A stretch of DNA of 33,754 nt, taken from the NCBI GenBank assembly GCA_944382905.1, contig CALWNU010000010.1, forward strand, positions 1-33,754, written 5' to 3'. This stretch comes from an uncultured Clostridia bacterium. GTDB taxonomy: Bacteria > Bacillota > Clostridia > Oscillospirales > Ruminococcaceae. Made by a program: the position numbers and the translations under genes. Positions 1 through 8,067 of the stretch are shown piece after piece. Each line of letters begins with the position of its first letter. Position 1 is the stretch's first letter. The notes beneath the pieces were generated by a model that worked only from the letters and a program-made list of their open reading frames with translations, made no database searches and was not told the DNA's origin.

Positions 1-2
1 GA

Positions 3-1211
3 ATTCTTTTGCCTCAAAATGGTTTGGCGGTTCGGGAAGAACAAATCACCCTCTGTCACGCCATGCTGGATACCCTGCTCAAAAACAATATCGCTCTGTG
101 CGACGCAGGCGTTGGGATCGGCAAAACCTATGCTTACCTGACCGCCTGCATTTTACTGAAAAAATTTGCCCCGCATGGACCCGCAGGTTCTCAGCCGGTG
201 GTGACTTCTACCTCCAGCGTTGCCTTACAGGACGCTGTCATCGGAGAATACATTCCATTTTTATCCCGGATTTTTCTGGAGAATCGTGTTATTTCCAAAC
301 CCATCCGAGCCATTGTGCGAAAAGGAAAAGAGCGTTTTGTCTGCGACGCCCGACTATCTCAAAGGTTGGAAGCGGTCAAAGATAAGAATAAGAATGCGGA
401 ACAGCTCAAAGCATTGCTTTCCCTTCGCACTTATTACGATTTGGACTCCGTAACCGGTCTCAGTGGATTTGACCGGCGGCAGGTGTGCGTCCCCAAAGTT
501 TGCGAGAAAACTTGCCCTTTGCGAAGCGCCTGCCGGTATCATCAATATCTGAAGGAAGCCAGAAGTGCGGAGATTTTCGTCCAGATCTGTAATCACAATT
601 ACTTGTTGGCAGACGCCGCCCATCGTTTGCAGGAACTTCGTCCCCTTTTAAATGACTATCGGGCTTTGGTAATCGATGAAGCTCACAAACTGCCGGACGC
701 AGCTCGGCAAATGTATGGGCGAAGCCTGTCGGCAGAAGATTTCAGTGAGCTCTGCACTCTGCTGGCAAAAGAAAAATATGTTCTCGCAGCCCAGCGGCTG
801 AAAGAAAAGTTTACTGCTCTTATGGGTGCTATGTGCCGGGGCAAACTGCTGGAAGAAGCGCAACGTACCGCATTCGTATTAACACCGGATCGGGAAGCTG
901 CCCTTCGGGATTGTCTCTCCTTTCTTCGGCAGCTCCAAAAACAGCTTGCGCCTCACCTCCCACGGTGGATACTTTACCGGCTGGGAACAACAGAGCAAAC
1001 TCTCAACCTGTTTTTTACCGGCGACCGTAAATACATTCTTTATATTCAGTATGACAGGGACGGAAGTCCCAGCCTGTGCGCCGCCAGCCGGGAAATGCCG
1101 GAACAGCTGCGCCACGCACTCTGGTCGAAGGAAACGCCAACGATTCTGACATCGGGAACACTTATGGATGCGGGTGTGCATCTTTCCCAGCCGGTCGTCC
1201 AACTGGCATAG
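3..1211 (+). CDS. DinG/Rad3-like DNA helicase, 5' partial and C-terminally truncated
   Basis: The reading frame is open to the left edge of the window, so the true start lies outside it. Counting from the TTG at 9, a Walker A motif (GVGIGKT) lies at residues 34-40 and a DEAH box (VIDEAHKL) at 221-228. Cysteines 160, 165, 169 and 175 lie between them, as in the Fe-S domain of XPD/DinG superfamily 2 helicases. The frame runs to a motif resembling the start of the second helicase domain (PTILTSGTL, near residue 379) and then stops about 20 residues later, so motifs IV-VI are missing. Similar helicases are carried by conjugative elements of gut Firmicutes (family knowledge); I infer a mobile-element remnant. 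The abrupt end coincides with the start of an unrelated inverted gene fragment, so the protein is very unlikely to be active. It converges on the tetR gene. Confidence 0.7.
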   Translation: MLLPQNGLAVREEQITLCHAMLDTLLKNNIALCDAGVGIGKTYAYLTACILLKKFAPHGPAGSQPVVTSTSSVALQDAVIGEYIPFLSRIFLENRVISKPIRAIVRKGKERFVCDARLSQRLEAVKDKNKNAEQLKALLSLRTYYDLDSVTGLSGFDRRQVCVPKVCEKTCPLRSACRYHQYLKEARSAEIFVQICNHNYLLADAAHRLQELRPLLNDYRALVIDEAHKLPDAARQMYGRSLSAEDFSELCTLLAKEKYVLAAQRLKEKFTALMGAMCRGKLLEEAQRTAFVLTPDREAALRDCLSFLRQLQKQLAPHLPRWILYRLGTTEQTLNLFFTGDRKYILYIQYDRDGSPSLCAASREMPEQLRHALWSKETPTILTSGTLMDAGVHLSQPVVQLA

Positions 1212-1238
1212 CTTTACGGATAGAATTTCATGTGCCAT
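1164..1238 (-). pseudogene. 5' fragment of an inverted small gene, truncated at the helicase junction
   Basis: On the minus strand a strong AGGAGGTG (1244-1251) sits 5 nt before an ATG at 1238. The peptide begins MAHEILSVKLCQLDDRLGKM and continues HTRIH. After about 25 codons the frame becomes the antisense of the helicase gene and loses any protein-like character. I recognise this N-terminus as resembling short hypothetical proteins common in integrative elements of gut Clostridia, from memory and without a search. A good ribosome binding site followed by a 25-codon fragment abutting a truncated helicase suggests a deletion or inversion joint around 1150-1175. Confidence 0.45.
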
Positions 1239-1313
1239 GGGAACACCTCCTGTTCTTATTGTAGGCTGTGTCGGCCCTGGCATCAATTGTCACAAATCTA
1301 TTGGTGTATAGAC

Positions 1314-1353
1314 AAAAACGCTGAAGTGTAAAGATGTTACACTCCAGCGTTTT
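1314..1353 (-). terminator. Intrinsic terminator of the tetR gene
   Basis: Arms 1315-1331 and 1337-1353 pair over 17 bp with one mismatch and a 5-nt loop. On the minus strand the hairpin is followed by a run of T (complement of A1314-1318). The tetR stop codon (1337-1339) lies inside the stem. The A/T ends of the stem could also let it stop plus-strand transcription arriving from the helicase remnant. Confidence 0.75.
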
Positions 1354-1894
1354 CATGTGATTGGAGAGGAGGAATCCCTTCGGTGATCAGCCGGTAGGTC
1401 ACATGGACGATCTGATCCAAATTTGCGGTGTCCGCTTCTGTCCAGCTGCGCAAAAGCCCCATAATGGCCTGACAATGATAGCGCAGGATCAGGTTCGCTT
1501 CCATGCGGGAACAATTTTGATACAATCCCTCTTCATCACATATCTGTTCAAAGAGATGTGTGATATGCTGCGTAAGAATTTTCTCCAATTCATAGCGGTA
1601 ATTGGTTCCCATCCCCTTTTTCATATAGGGAAGGGCATGGACGGCAAGCAGGAAAAAATACCGGAGTTTTTCTTCTCCGCTTTTTATGGATTTGGCTTCC
1701 AGGATGGTCTTCTCTGAATCACGTTCCAGCATCCAGCGAAGCAAGGCGGGAATATCCTCAAAGTGGTAATAGAATGCCTGCCTGGTAATATGGCATTCCT
1801 CCACGATATCTTTGACGGTCAGTTTTTTTACCCCTTTGTTTATTACCAGATCCTTTGCTGCCTGGGCGATAGCATCTTTCATCTCAGCCTGCAT
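1337..1894 (-). CDS. TetR/AcrR family transcriptional regulator
   Basis: A 185-residue protein of normal TetR length. The N-terminal helix-turn-helix spans about residues 25-47 (LTVKDIVEECHITRQAFYYH), with the family's typical FYYHF ending. The remaining helical domain should bind an unknown ligand and dimerise. I chose the ATG at 1894 because AAGGAGG (1903-1909) lies 8 nt upstream; an ATG seven codons earlier lacks this. The fold resembles regulators of drug efflux or dihydroxyacetone kinase genes, but no such target remains beside it. Upstream in the same orientation is a remnant of a second TetR gene. The gene ends in its own terminator. The family call is secure; the ligand and target are unknown. 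Confidence 0.88.
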   Translation of the reverse strand: MQAEMKDAIAQAAKDLVINKGVKKLTVKDIVEECHITRQAFYYHFEDIPALLRWMLERDSEKTILEAKSIKSGEEKLRYFFLLAVHALPYMKKGMGTNYRYELEKILTQHITHLFEQICDEEGLYQNCSRMEANLILRYHCQAIMGLLRSWTEADTANLDQIVHVTYRLITEGIPPLQSHENAGV

Positions 1895-1957
1895 ATGTTT
1901 TGCCTCCTTCCACATCCCTCGGATGTCCGTTTGCTGTCCGGTAACAACGGAATTGTT

Positions 1958-2186
1958 TTATTTCAGGGTTACGTGATGCCGGGCAGCGGCGCTGTTGACC
2001 TGGTCATTCAAAATCACGTCGGCAAATTGGATCAGCTGTCGGCGTCCGGTCGATTTCTCCCAAAAGCCAGCTTTCCATCATGCCGGCCGGTGCTACCACG
2101 TAGAAATGGGTCAGCATTTCCACGTCTACAAAGGAGTCTAAGTCATTAAGATAAAGTATATCGTTTTTTATTTGAAAATTAATCGG
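1958..2186 (-). pseudogene. Frameshifted C-terminal remnant of a second TetR regulator
   Basis: Minus-strand translation from about 2186 gives a frame with FVDVEMLTHFYVVAPAGMME followed by SWLLGEIDRTP. Near 2040-2047 the similarity moves to another frame, reading QLIQFADVILNDQ and on to a TAA at 1958-1960. Together these read like the last two helices of a TetR ligand-binding domain (hydrophobic helix, then SWLLGEIDRTP and a QLIQFAD helix). No N-terminal HTH or start codon is visible upstream: an in-frame TGA lies at 2187-2189. I infer a gene fragment with at least one indel. The identification is by pattern only. Confidence 0.45.
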
Positions 2187-2712
2187 TCAAAGGACCCTCT
2201 TGTGGCATAATTACTGGAACGTTGCAAAATAAACGAAATGTGATGAAATGGCGCGGCAAAAAAGAAACCGGGATGGAGATTTCGGAAGACCTGTTCCGGC
2301 TGCTCGCCGCGTGGACGGACATGAGCCGGGAAGAAGCCTTCACAGCAGAGGTTGCGCTGGGTGTGGAATGCAGCCCGGTTTCACTGCATGAAAGCGTGAA
2401 GTATGAGCGGTCCATGGTAGAGGGAGGAAAATCGGCTGCATCTGCAACAATGATCTTGCTGTTTGTTTTTCCGGCGGCAGTTTCTGTGACCAAAACGGCA
2501 TGCTTTTGAATGAACGCGCAGGAAAACGAACTGACAGACCGCGTGCAACTTGTGGAAGTCCTGTATCAGGTTTGCTGAAATGGGGAATTTCAGTGTGTGG
2601 ATACGGAGAATGATACCTGGCGTTATCCCTTAACGCTGGACGAAGACGCTATGAAAGAGGTAGCCTATGCCGCCGCACCGGAGATAAAAAGCCTGCCGGC
2701 AGGGCCCGAGGA
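2187..2712 (+). other. Intergenic stretch with only unrecognised, broken reading frames
   Basis: A 95-codon plus-strand frame at 2222-2509 contains a plausible amphipathic segment (ISEDLFRLLAAWTDMSREEA), then turns into a low-complexity hydrophobic tail. A separate frame around 2590-2730 contains WRYPLTLDEDAMKEVAYAAA with a stop just upstream. Neither has a convincing ribosome binding site, and I recognise no family. I read the stretch as decayed coding sequence belonging to the accessory edge, but a short unknown gene at 2222-2509 cannot be excluded. Confidence 0.3.
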
Positions 2713-2741
2713 TCGACGAAACGCCGCTTTTGTGGTACAAT
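2713..2741 (+). promoter_or_regulatory. Promoter of the alkylation repair operon
   Basis: TCGACG (2713-2718) and TACAAT (2736-2741) are separated by 17 bp, with a TGN extended -10 at 2733-2735. The predicted transcript starts about 20 nt before the ogt start codon. Confidence 0.55.
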
Positions 2742-2766
2742 GCAAAACAGGATGGGAGGGAGCGCT

Positions 2767-3234
2767 ATGATCTGTTTTTGGTGCTATGAAAGTCCGTTTG
2801 GCCCGTATACGGCGGCGGAGGACGGGGAAGGGGTCTGCGCGCTGTTTTTCGGGCAGCGGCCAGTCCCCGAGGATTGGGTGCGCCGGCAAACGCCGCTGCT
2901 GCGGCAAACGTCGCTGCAAATGGAAGAATACTGCCGAGGCCAGCGCCGGGCTTTTTGCCTGCCGCTGTCTTTGCATGGTACGCCGTTTCAGCAAGCGGTC
3001 TGGGCGGCGCTGCAGGCGATCCCCTACGGGCAGACGCGGTCCTATCAGCAGATTGCAGCGCAGATCGGCAACCCCAAGGCCTGCCGCGCGGTGGGGATGG
3101 CCAACCATCGCAACCCGGTGGGGGTGATTGTCCCGTGCCACCGGGTGATCGGCAAAAACGGCGGGCTGACCGGATATGCCGGCGGGCTGGCGGTGAAACA
3201 GGCGCTGCTGGCGCTGGAGGAGGCGAACCGATGA
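2767..3234 (+). CDS. ogt: Methylated-DNA-[protein]-cysteine S-methyltransferase (Ogt/MGMT type)
   Basis: Transfers alkyl groups from O6-alkylguanine (and O4-alkylthymine) in DNA to its own cysteine in a suicide reaction. The 155-residue protein has the active-site motif IVPCHRV with Cys124. An HTH region precedes it (SYQQIAAQIG, then CRAVGMANHRNP), whose arginine finger is probably Arg107. The motif GGLTGYAGG follows the active site. The start at 2767 is preferred over an ATG at 2740 because GGGAGGG (2754-2760) lies 6 nt upstream and the protein then begins like other family members (ICFWCYESPFG). It overlaps the next gene by 4 nt, so direct reversal and base excision of alkyl damage are co-expressed. 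Confidence 0.93.
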   Translation: MICFWCYESPFGPYTAAEDGEGVCALFFGQRPVPEDWVRRQTPLLRQTSLQMEEYCRGQRRAFCLPLSLHGTPFQQAVWAALQAIPYGQTRSYQQIAAQIGNPKACRAVGMANHRNPVGVIVPCHRVIGKNGGLTGYAGGLAVKQALLALEEANR

Positions 3235-3941
3235 TGCAGATTCGAGAACAGTTGCAATCCATGGCAGAGCCGGCGTACCGGAATTTTGCCGCCAGGCTGC
3301 TGCCGGGGATCCCAGTCCAGCGCATTTTGGGGGTGCGGCTGCCAAAGCTGCGGCGCCTTGCCAAGGAAATCGCCCAGGCGGACTGGCGGGCTTTTTGCGA
3401 TGGCCCTTCTGGCGACAGCCTGGAAGAAGTGATGCTGCAGGGGATGGTCATCGGCGCCGCACCCATGCCGCTGGAGGAGGTGCTGGAGCGGGTGCGGGGC
3501 TTTTTACCCCGCATCGACAACTGGTCGGTCTGCGACAGCTTCTGCGCCGGGTTACAAGCGGCGAAACGGTACCCCGAACCATTTTGGGAATTGAGCCTGG
3601 CGTGCCTGGACAGCCCGATGGAGTATGTGGTGCGGTTCGGCGTGGTGATGCTGATTTGCCATTTCAAGGACCTGTCCCACCTGGCCCCGGCGATGGAGCG
3701 CCTGCAGCAGGTGCGAAGCGGTGCATACTATGTGCAGATGGCGGTGGCCTGGGCGGTATCTGCGTATTTTATCGCGTATCCGGACCAGACGGCCCCCTTT
3801 TTGCAGCACAGCCGCCTGGACGCCGTTACTTACCAAAAAGCCGTTCAGAAAATTTGTGATTCCCGCCAGGTGGATCCGGCGGTGAAACGGCAGGTCCGCG
3901 CCTGGCAGAAGCAGAAAAGTGCGCAGCAATCCTGCGGCTGA
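3231..3941 (+). CDS. DNA alkylation repair protein, AlkD-like HEAT-repeat glycosylase
   Basis: A 236-residue all-helical protein matching the AlkD family, which excises N3- and N7-alkylpurines without base flipping. The catalytic-region motif DNWSVCDSF gives Trp98 and Asp102, in the WxxxD spacing of AlkD Trp109/Asp113. The later segments EYVVRFGVVML and YYVQMAVAWAVS match the HEAT repeats carrying the DNA-contacting Arg and Trp. Two adjacent ATG codons (3231 and 3234) follow GGAGGAGG (3216-3223); the first gives an ATGA overlap with ogt. The frame stays open far upstream inside ogt, but that extension is only the shadow of ogt. No clear terminator follows. Confidence 0.88.
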   Translation: MMQIREQLQSMAEPAYRNFAARLLPGIPVQRILGVRLPKLRRLAKEIAQADWRAFCDGPSGDSLEEVMLQGMVIGAAPMPLEEVLERVRGFLPRIDNWSVCDSFCAGLQAAKRYPEPFWELSLACLDSPMEYVVRFGVVMLICHFKDLSHLAPAMERLQQVRSGAYYVQMAVAWAVSAYFIAYPDQTAPFLQHSRLDAVTYQKAVQKICDSRQVDPAVKRQVRAWQKQKSAQQSCG

Positions 3942-4006
3942 GCCGTAGGCGGGTTAGCATGTAGCGAGGGGATGTTTTTCACAGATTGGACACAAAAATA
4001 CAAATA

Positions 4007-4053
4007 TAAAAGCAAAATATTATAGATGAAATCCCAAATAGAAACAGTATAAT
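4007..4053 (+). promoter_or_regulatory. Promoter and putative activator site of lipoprotein gene 1
   Basis: The -10 is TATAAT (4048-4053), with no good -35 at 16-18 bp. The sequence TAAAAGCAAAA (4007-4017) ends 30 nt before the -10. It resembles GAATCGCAAAA found 31 nt before the -10 boxes of the other two lipoprotein genes. A weak -35 with a conserved upstream motif suggests an activator-dependent promoter. Confidence 0.45.
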
Positions 4054-4298
4054 GGGGTTATCCAACAAACTGTGACATTTAAATTCTTCAAAACTACCAA
4101 TTTGAATGTCGCTTTGCTGGAAGAGGTAAACCAGCGCGGATGGCTGCACAACGATGAATACTCGAGGCATTTTTTCGCACGTCCTGCAAGACAGGGCAGT
4201 CTTCGCAACTTTTTCTCCTCTTTTTTCTCCGTTTTTTTTTCGCACTGTGTTTGTCCTTTCTCTTTTTTCGCTGCTGATGGCAAGGCGGCGGCGAATCT

Positions 4299-4321
4299 GG
4301 CAGCCATCCTGCATGGCTGCC
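4299..4321 (+). other. Perfect hairpin in the 5' leader of lipoprotein gene 1
   Basis: GGCAGCCAT (4299-4307) pairs perfectly with ATGGCTGCC (4313-4321) around a 5-nt loop, ending about 20 nt before the ribosome binding site. There is no T-run, so it is not a terminator. It could stabilise the transcript or affect translation. Confidence 0.5.
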
Positions 4322-4352
4322 TCGGTTAGAATTATCGATTAGGAGGAACAAC

Positions 4353-5945
4353 ATGAAAAGAACCATTGCTCTGGTGCTGGCTGCAATGATGCTGATGACA
4401 TTATTGCTCAGCGGCTGTGGCGGGACGGAAAGCTCCACTGCTTCCGGCAACAACGCCACGACGGGAGATGTGGCCGGCGTGGATCCCAACAACCCCTACG
4501 CGGGGCAGGACACTTCGAAAGAAGTCAACCTGATTATGTACTCTGTTGCCGACGAGCCGCAGGATAAGGACGAAGTGCTGGCGTTGGCGAATGAGCGGAT
4601 CAAAAATGTACTGAATGCGACGTTGGAACTTTATTTCATCCCTTCGTCTGAATTCTCCGTCAAATATCCGCTCGTGCTGGCCGGCGGCGATCAGCTGGAC
4701 CTGGTCTATACCGGCAACTACAGAGACTACCGCAACTATGTGGAAAAAGCTTCTTTCATGGAGCTGACCCCGGAGTTTTTGCAGACCTACATGCCGCAGA
4801 CCTGGGCGACCCTGCCGGAGGCGGCTTGGGAAGAGACTTATGTAGACGGCAAAATCTACATGGTTCCGCGTAACACCGCGGAGATTTTCCCGGACCGCGG
4901 CCCGTTCGTCAACATGGACATTGCGGAAAAATATGGTTTCACGGCGGACGACATCAAGACCTATGACGATCTGAAAGCGCTGCTGTTGGCCATCGGCGAC
5001 AACGAGTCTTCCAACGGTATGTACGCTTATTATCAGTCTCAGACCTCCAACTTCCAAGAGCTGGGCTGGAGATACCGGTTCAACCTGATCAACAACCAGG
5101 CTTCCGATTATGTGTACTATTGCCAGCTGGACGATCCGACCTTTGAGAAGCCGTTTTTCCTGTTCACTTCCGAGTACTGGAAGACCTACATCCAGGAAAT
5201 GGCGGAATTCGCGGCAGCAGGCTGCTGGCCGAAGGATGCGATTTCCAACACCAACGCCATCACCACCTTGTTTGAAAACGGCCAGTCCGCAACTTCCCGC
5301 GGCAACTACTATAATGGGATTACCATGATCCAGGGCTACCGCGATAAGGGCATGAATGTAGAGCTGTTCGACATCTTCCCGGAAGGGTACCGTCCGCTGC
5401 GTGACTCTTACCTGGGCGACGGCTATGCGATCCCGATTTTCTGTGAGCAGCCGGAACGTGCCGCCATGGTGCTGGATTACATCAAATGCGACTACGATAC
5501 CAACATGCTGCTGGCTGGCGGCGTAGAAGGCCGTCACTACATTTATGACGAAGCCACCAACACCGTAGCTCCTGGCCCGGAAGTTGCCGATTACGAGTTT
5601 GACGGCTGGGCTTGGGGGATCCGCCACAAAGACTTCCCGTGGCCGAAGAGCGACGACGAGAGAATCAATGCGGCGAATGCCCACCTGAAAGAGGCGGAAG
5701 TACAGGACGAAGAGTGGCCTTACTGGGGCTTCCAGTTTAGCCCGACCCCTGTTTCTGCTGAATGGGCGGTTATTTCCGCACTGGTTACCGAATATCAGCC
5801 GTCCTTTGACCTGGGCATGTTCGGCGATCAAACTATGGCTACCTACGATGAGTTTGTCCAGCAGCTCAAAGGCGCCGGATTGGACAAATACATGGAGGAA
5901 TGGAACCGTCAGAGAGATGAGTTCCTGGCCAATAAAGCGGCGTAA
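4353..5945 (+). CDS. Extracellular solute-binding lipoprotein of an ABC sugar importer, paralogue 1
   Basis: A 530-residue lipoprotein. A type II signal peptide (MKRTIALVLAAMMLMTLLLS) is followed by the lipobox cysteine Cys22, then a Ser/Thr/Asn/Gly-rich linker and a mature domain with the features of a family 1 (oligosaccharide-type) binding protein: YPLVLAGGDQLDLVYT near residues 109-124, then YMVPRNTAEIFPDRGP and FDGWAWGIRHKDFPWP. The C-terminal helix (LDKYMEEWNRQRDEFLA) resembles the DUF3502 domain of LipO-type proteins. The start is set by AGGAGG 8 nt upstream. It is similar along its whole length to the two following genes, but has its own promoter and terminator. No permease or ATPase gene adjoins, so the substrate and partner transporter are unknown. 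Confidence 0.88.
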   Translation: MKRTIALVLAAMMLMTLLLSGCGGTESSTASGNNATTGDVAGVDPNNPYAGQDTSKEVNLIMYSVADEPQDKDEVLALANERIKNVLNATLELYFIPSSEFSVKYPLVLAGGDQLDLVYTGNYRDYRNYVEKASFMELTPEFLQTYMPQTWATLPEAAWEETYVDGKIYMVPRNTAEIFPDRGPFVNMDIAEKYGFTADDIKTYDDLKALLLAIGDNESSNGMYAYYQSQTSNFQELGWRYRFNLINNQASDYVYYCQLDDPTFEKPFFLFTSEYWKTYIQEMAEFAAAGCWPKDAISNTNAITTLFENGQSATSRGNYYNGITMIQGYRDKGMNVELFDIFPEGYRPLRDSYLGDGYAIPIFCEQPERAAMVLDYIKCDYDTNMLLAGGVEGRHYIYDEATNTVAPGPEVADYEFDGWAWGIRHKDFPWPKSDDERINAANAHLKEAEVQDEEWPYWGFQFSPTPVSAEWAVISALVTEYQPSFDLGMFGDQTMATYDEFVQQLKGAGLDKYMEEWNRQRDEFLANKAA

Positions 5946-5965
5946 TCTGATTTTTTACCTTGCTG

Positions 5966-5997
5966 AAAAAGAGGGCCTTTCGAGGCCCTCTTTTTAT
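5966..5997 (+). terminator. Intrinsic terminator after lipoprotein gene 1
   Basis: GAGGGCCT (5971-5978) and AGGCCCTC (5983-5990) pair around a TTCG tetraloop, with an A5 before and a T5 after. Confidence 0.92.
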
Positions 5998-6048
5998 TTC
6001 CAGAAAAAGAATAATTTTCCAAATAAGGAAGAAACAGAAAATTGTATC

Positions 6049-6096
6049 GAATCGCAAAATTTTATATCTTTTGCTGTCGAAAAGCACTGATACAAT
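6049..6096 (+). promoter_or_regulatory. Promoter and putative activator site of lipoprotein gene 2
   Basis: TACAAT (6091-6096) lies exactly 31 nt after GAATCGCAAAA (6049-6059). No strong -35 is present. The leader to the start codon is about 250 nt and contains no gene that I can support. Confidence 0.45.
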
Positions 6097-6352
6097 GATA
6101 TACGTACAAAATCCAAGCCGTTTGTCTGTTGAATTTGATCAGAACAAGAGCAAAAATCAAAGGCAAAAGGGCAAAGGGTGGACGGCGTACCAAGACGAAC
6201 CCCTATGGTTTCCAGCTTCTGTTTTCGCAACAGATTCCCCGGTTTTTGGATCTCTTATGCAATCGATGCGGCAATGTTTCTTGCGCGGGAATCAACGTCT
6301 TGATTGGGCTGGTGATGTGGGGGCAATTTTTATCTGTTTAGGAGAGGATGAC

Positions 6353-7942
6353 ATGAAGAAAACGATCGCGCTGGTTCTGGCTGCGATGATGTTGATGACC
6401 TTGCTGATCAGCGGTTGCGGCGAAACCACTGGCAGCTCGTCGACATCCAGCGGCAGCACCACAACCGGGGATTCTGCGTCGGTAGACCAGGATAGCCCGT
6501 ATGCAAACCTGGATTTGTCCAAGACGGAAAACATTGTGACCTATGTGGTAGGCTCGGAACCCAACGCCATTGCCGAGGTGATGGAGCTGGTCAACGAAAA
6601 GACCAAAGCGGCTATCAACACGACGATGGAGCTGTACTTTATTCCGACTTCGGAACTGACGACCAAATATCCGTTGGTCATGGCCGGCGGCGATGAAATC
6701 GATCTGGTGTACACGGCGAACCATTCCTACTACCGCGAGCAGGTAGACAAAGGCGGTTTCATGGCGCTGGATATGGATTTCATCCAGACTTATCTGCCCC
6801 AGACCTATGAAGTGCTTCCGGAATCCGCTTGGAAAGAGACCCTGATCGGCGGCCAGATTTACATGGTTCCCCGGAATACCGCTTCGATTTTCCCGGACCG
6901 CGGTCCCATCATTGATATGGACGTGGCGGAGAAATACGGCTATTCCCTGGAGGACTTCAATAGCTGGGAAGATTTCGACGCGTTCCTGATGGCAGTGGGC
7001 AACAAAGAAGTCCCCAACGGCAAACATGCATTCAAGGCTTCTTCCGTGGCCAACATGTACGATATCGGCCTGCTGTACCGGTTCAACCTGATCAACAACC
7101 AGGCTTCCGACTATATGTACTATTCGCAGCTGGACGATCCGACCTTTGAGAATCCGTTCTTCCTGCACACTTCGGAGCAGTACAAGACCTACATTATGGA
7201 TATGGCGAAATACGCGCAGGCGGAGATCTGGCCGTCCGATGCCATCTCCAATACCAACGGCATTACCGCCATGTTCCAGAACGGACAGACCGTGACGGCG
7301 TACAACAACTACTACAACGGCATCACCAGCATCCAGGGCTTCCAGGCGCAGGGCATCAATGCGGAGATGGTTAACATCTTCCCGGATGGCTACCGCGCGC
7401 TGCGTGATTCCTACATCGGCGACGGCATGGCGATTCCGACCTTCTGCACCAAACCGGAACGCGCTGCGGTTCTGCTGGACTTCATCAAAAATGATTTCGA
7501 TACCTATATGCTGCTGGCTGGCGGTATTGAAGGCAGACATTACATCTACGACGAGGCGACCAACACCATCGAGTCCGGCCCGGAATCTGCGGATTACCAG
7601 TTCGATGGTTGGGCTTGGGGCATCCGTCACAAAGACTTCCCGTGGCCCAAAACGGATGATGAGAGCATCAACAACACCAATGCGGAGCTGTCTGCGAACC
7701 AGATCAAGGACGAAGAGTGGCCTTACTGGGGCTTCAACTTCGATTACAATCCGGTTTCTGCGGAATGGGCCGTCATTTCTGCGTTGGTCACGGAATACAG
7801 CGCTTCCTTCAACCTGGGTATGTTCGGCGATGCTACCGAGCAGAACTATGAAGAATTTATTGCAAAACTCAAAAATGGCGGTTTGGACAAATACATCGAA
7901 GAGTGGAACCGTCAGCGGGATGAGTTCTTGGCACAGGCGTAA
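6353..7942 (+). CDS. Extracellular solute-binding lipoprotein of an ABC sugar importer, paralogue 2
   Basis: A 529-residue paralogue of the flanking lipoproteins. The signal peptide (MKKTIALVLAAMMLMTLLIS) ends at lipobox Cys22, and a Ser/Thr-rich linker follows. The mature domain keeps the family blocks YPLVMAGGDEIDLVYTANHS, YMVPRNTASIFPDRGP, FDGWAWGIRHKDFPWP and a C-terminal LDKYIEEWNRQRDEFL. The frame is open for another 131 codons upstream, but the ATG at 6353 follows AGGAGAGG (6340-6347) and starts an ideal lipoprotein signal, so the upstream part is leader. The paralogues differ mainly in the linker and at scattered positions. For example, the block after the NNQASDY motif reads MYYSQLDDPTFENPFF here and VYYCQLDDPTFEKPFF in paralogue 1. 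This fits duplication with retained function. Confidence 0.88.
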   Translation: MKKTIALVLAAMMLMTLLISGCGETTGSSSTSSGSTTTGDSASVDQDSPYANLDLSKTENIVTYVVGSEPNAIAEVMELVNEKTKAAINTTMELYFIPTSELTTKYPLVMAGGDEIDLVYTANHSYYREQVDKGGFMALDMDFIQTYLPQTYEVLPESAWKETLIGGQIYMVPRNTASIFPDRGPIIDMDVAEKYGYSLEDFNSWEDFDAFLMAVGNKEVPNGKHAFKASSVANMYDIGLLYRFNLINNQASDYMYYSQLDDPTFENPFFLHTSEQYKTYIMDMAKYAQAEIWPSDAISNTNGITAMFQNGQTVTAYNNYYNGITSIQGFQAQGINAEMVNIFPDGYRALRDSYIGDGMAIPTFCTKPERAAVLLDFIKNDFDTYMLLAGGIEGRHYIYDEATNTIESGPESADYQFDGWAWGIRHKDFPWPKTDDESINNTNAELSANQIKDEEWPYWGFNFDYNPVSAEWAVISALVTEYSASFNLGMFGDATEQNYEEFIAKLKNGGLDKYIEEWNRQRDEFLAQA

Positions 7943-7956
7943 AAAAGAAGCAATCG

Positions 7957-7986
7957 AAAAAGGCTCCGGGAATCCGGGGCCTTTTT
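7957..7986 (+). terminator. Intrinsic terminator after lipoprotein gene 2
   Basis: AAAAGGCTCCGG (7958-7969) pairs with CCGGGGCCTTTT (7974-7985) with one G-T pair and a 4-nt loop, ending in T5. Confidence 0.88.
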
Positions 7987-8067
7987 GTTGTGTAGGATTT
8001 CCATAAGGGAGAAAGGCCGTCGCCTAAGAATTTCCAAAAAAAAGAGAAAATATCAAGATTTTGAAAT

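Larger units (their letters stand above)
3942..4352 (+). other. Intergenic region and long leader of the first lipoprotein gene
   Basis: No gene seen. It holds a weak imperfect hairpin just after the repair operon (about 3931-3950, no T-run), a promoter at 4048-4053, and then about 290 nt of T-rich untranslated leader. A perfect 9-bp hairpin (4299-4321) lies shortly before the AGGAGG preceding the lipoprotein ATG. Confidence 0.6.

Noticed and set aside
3234..4352. Clear terminator after the alkylation repair operon
   Set aside because: The hairpin near 3931-3950 has a mismatch and no T-run; not listed as a terminator.
5960..6352. In-frame upstream extension of lipoprotein gene 2 by 131 codons
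   Set aside because: A strong ribosome binding site and a perfect lipoprotein signal peptide begin at 6353; the extension starts inside the previous terminator region and contains the promoter.
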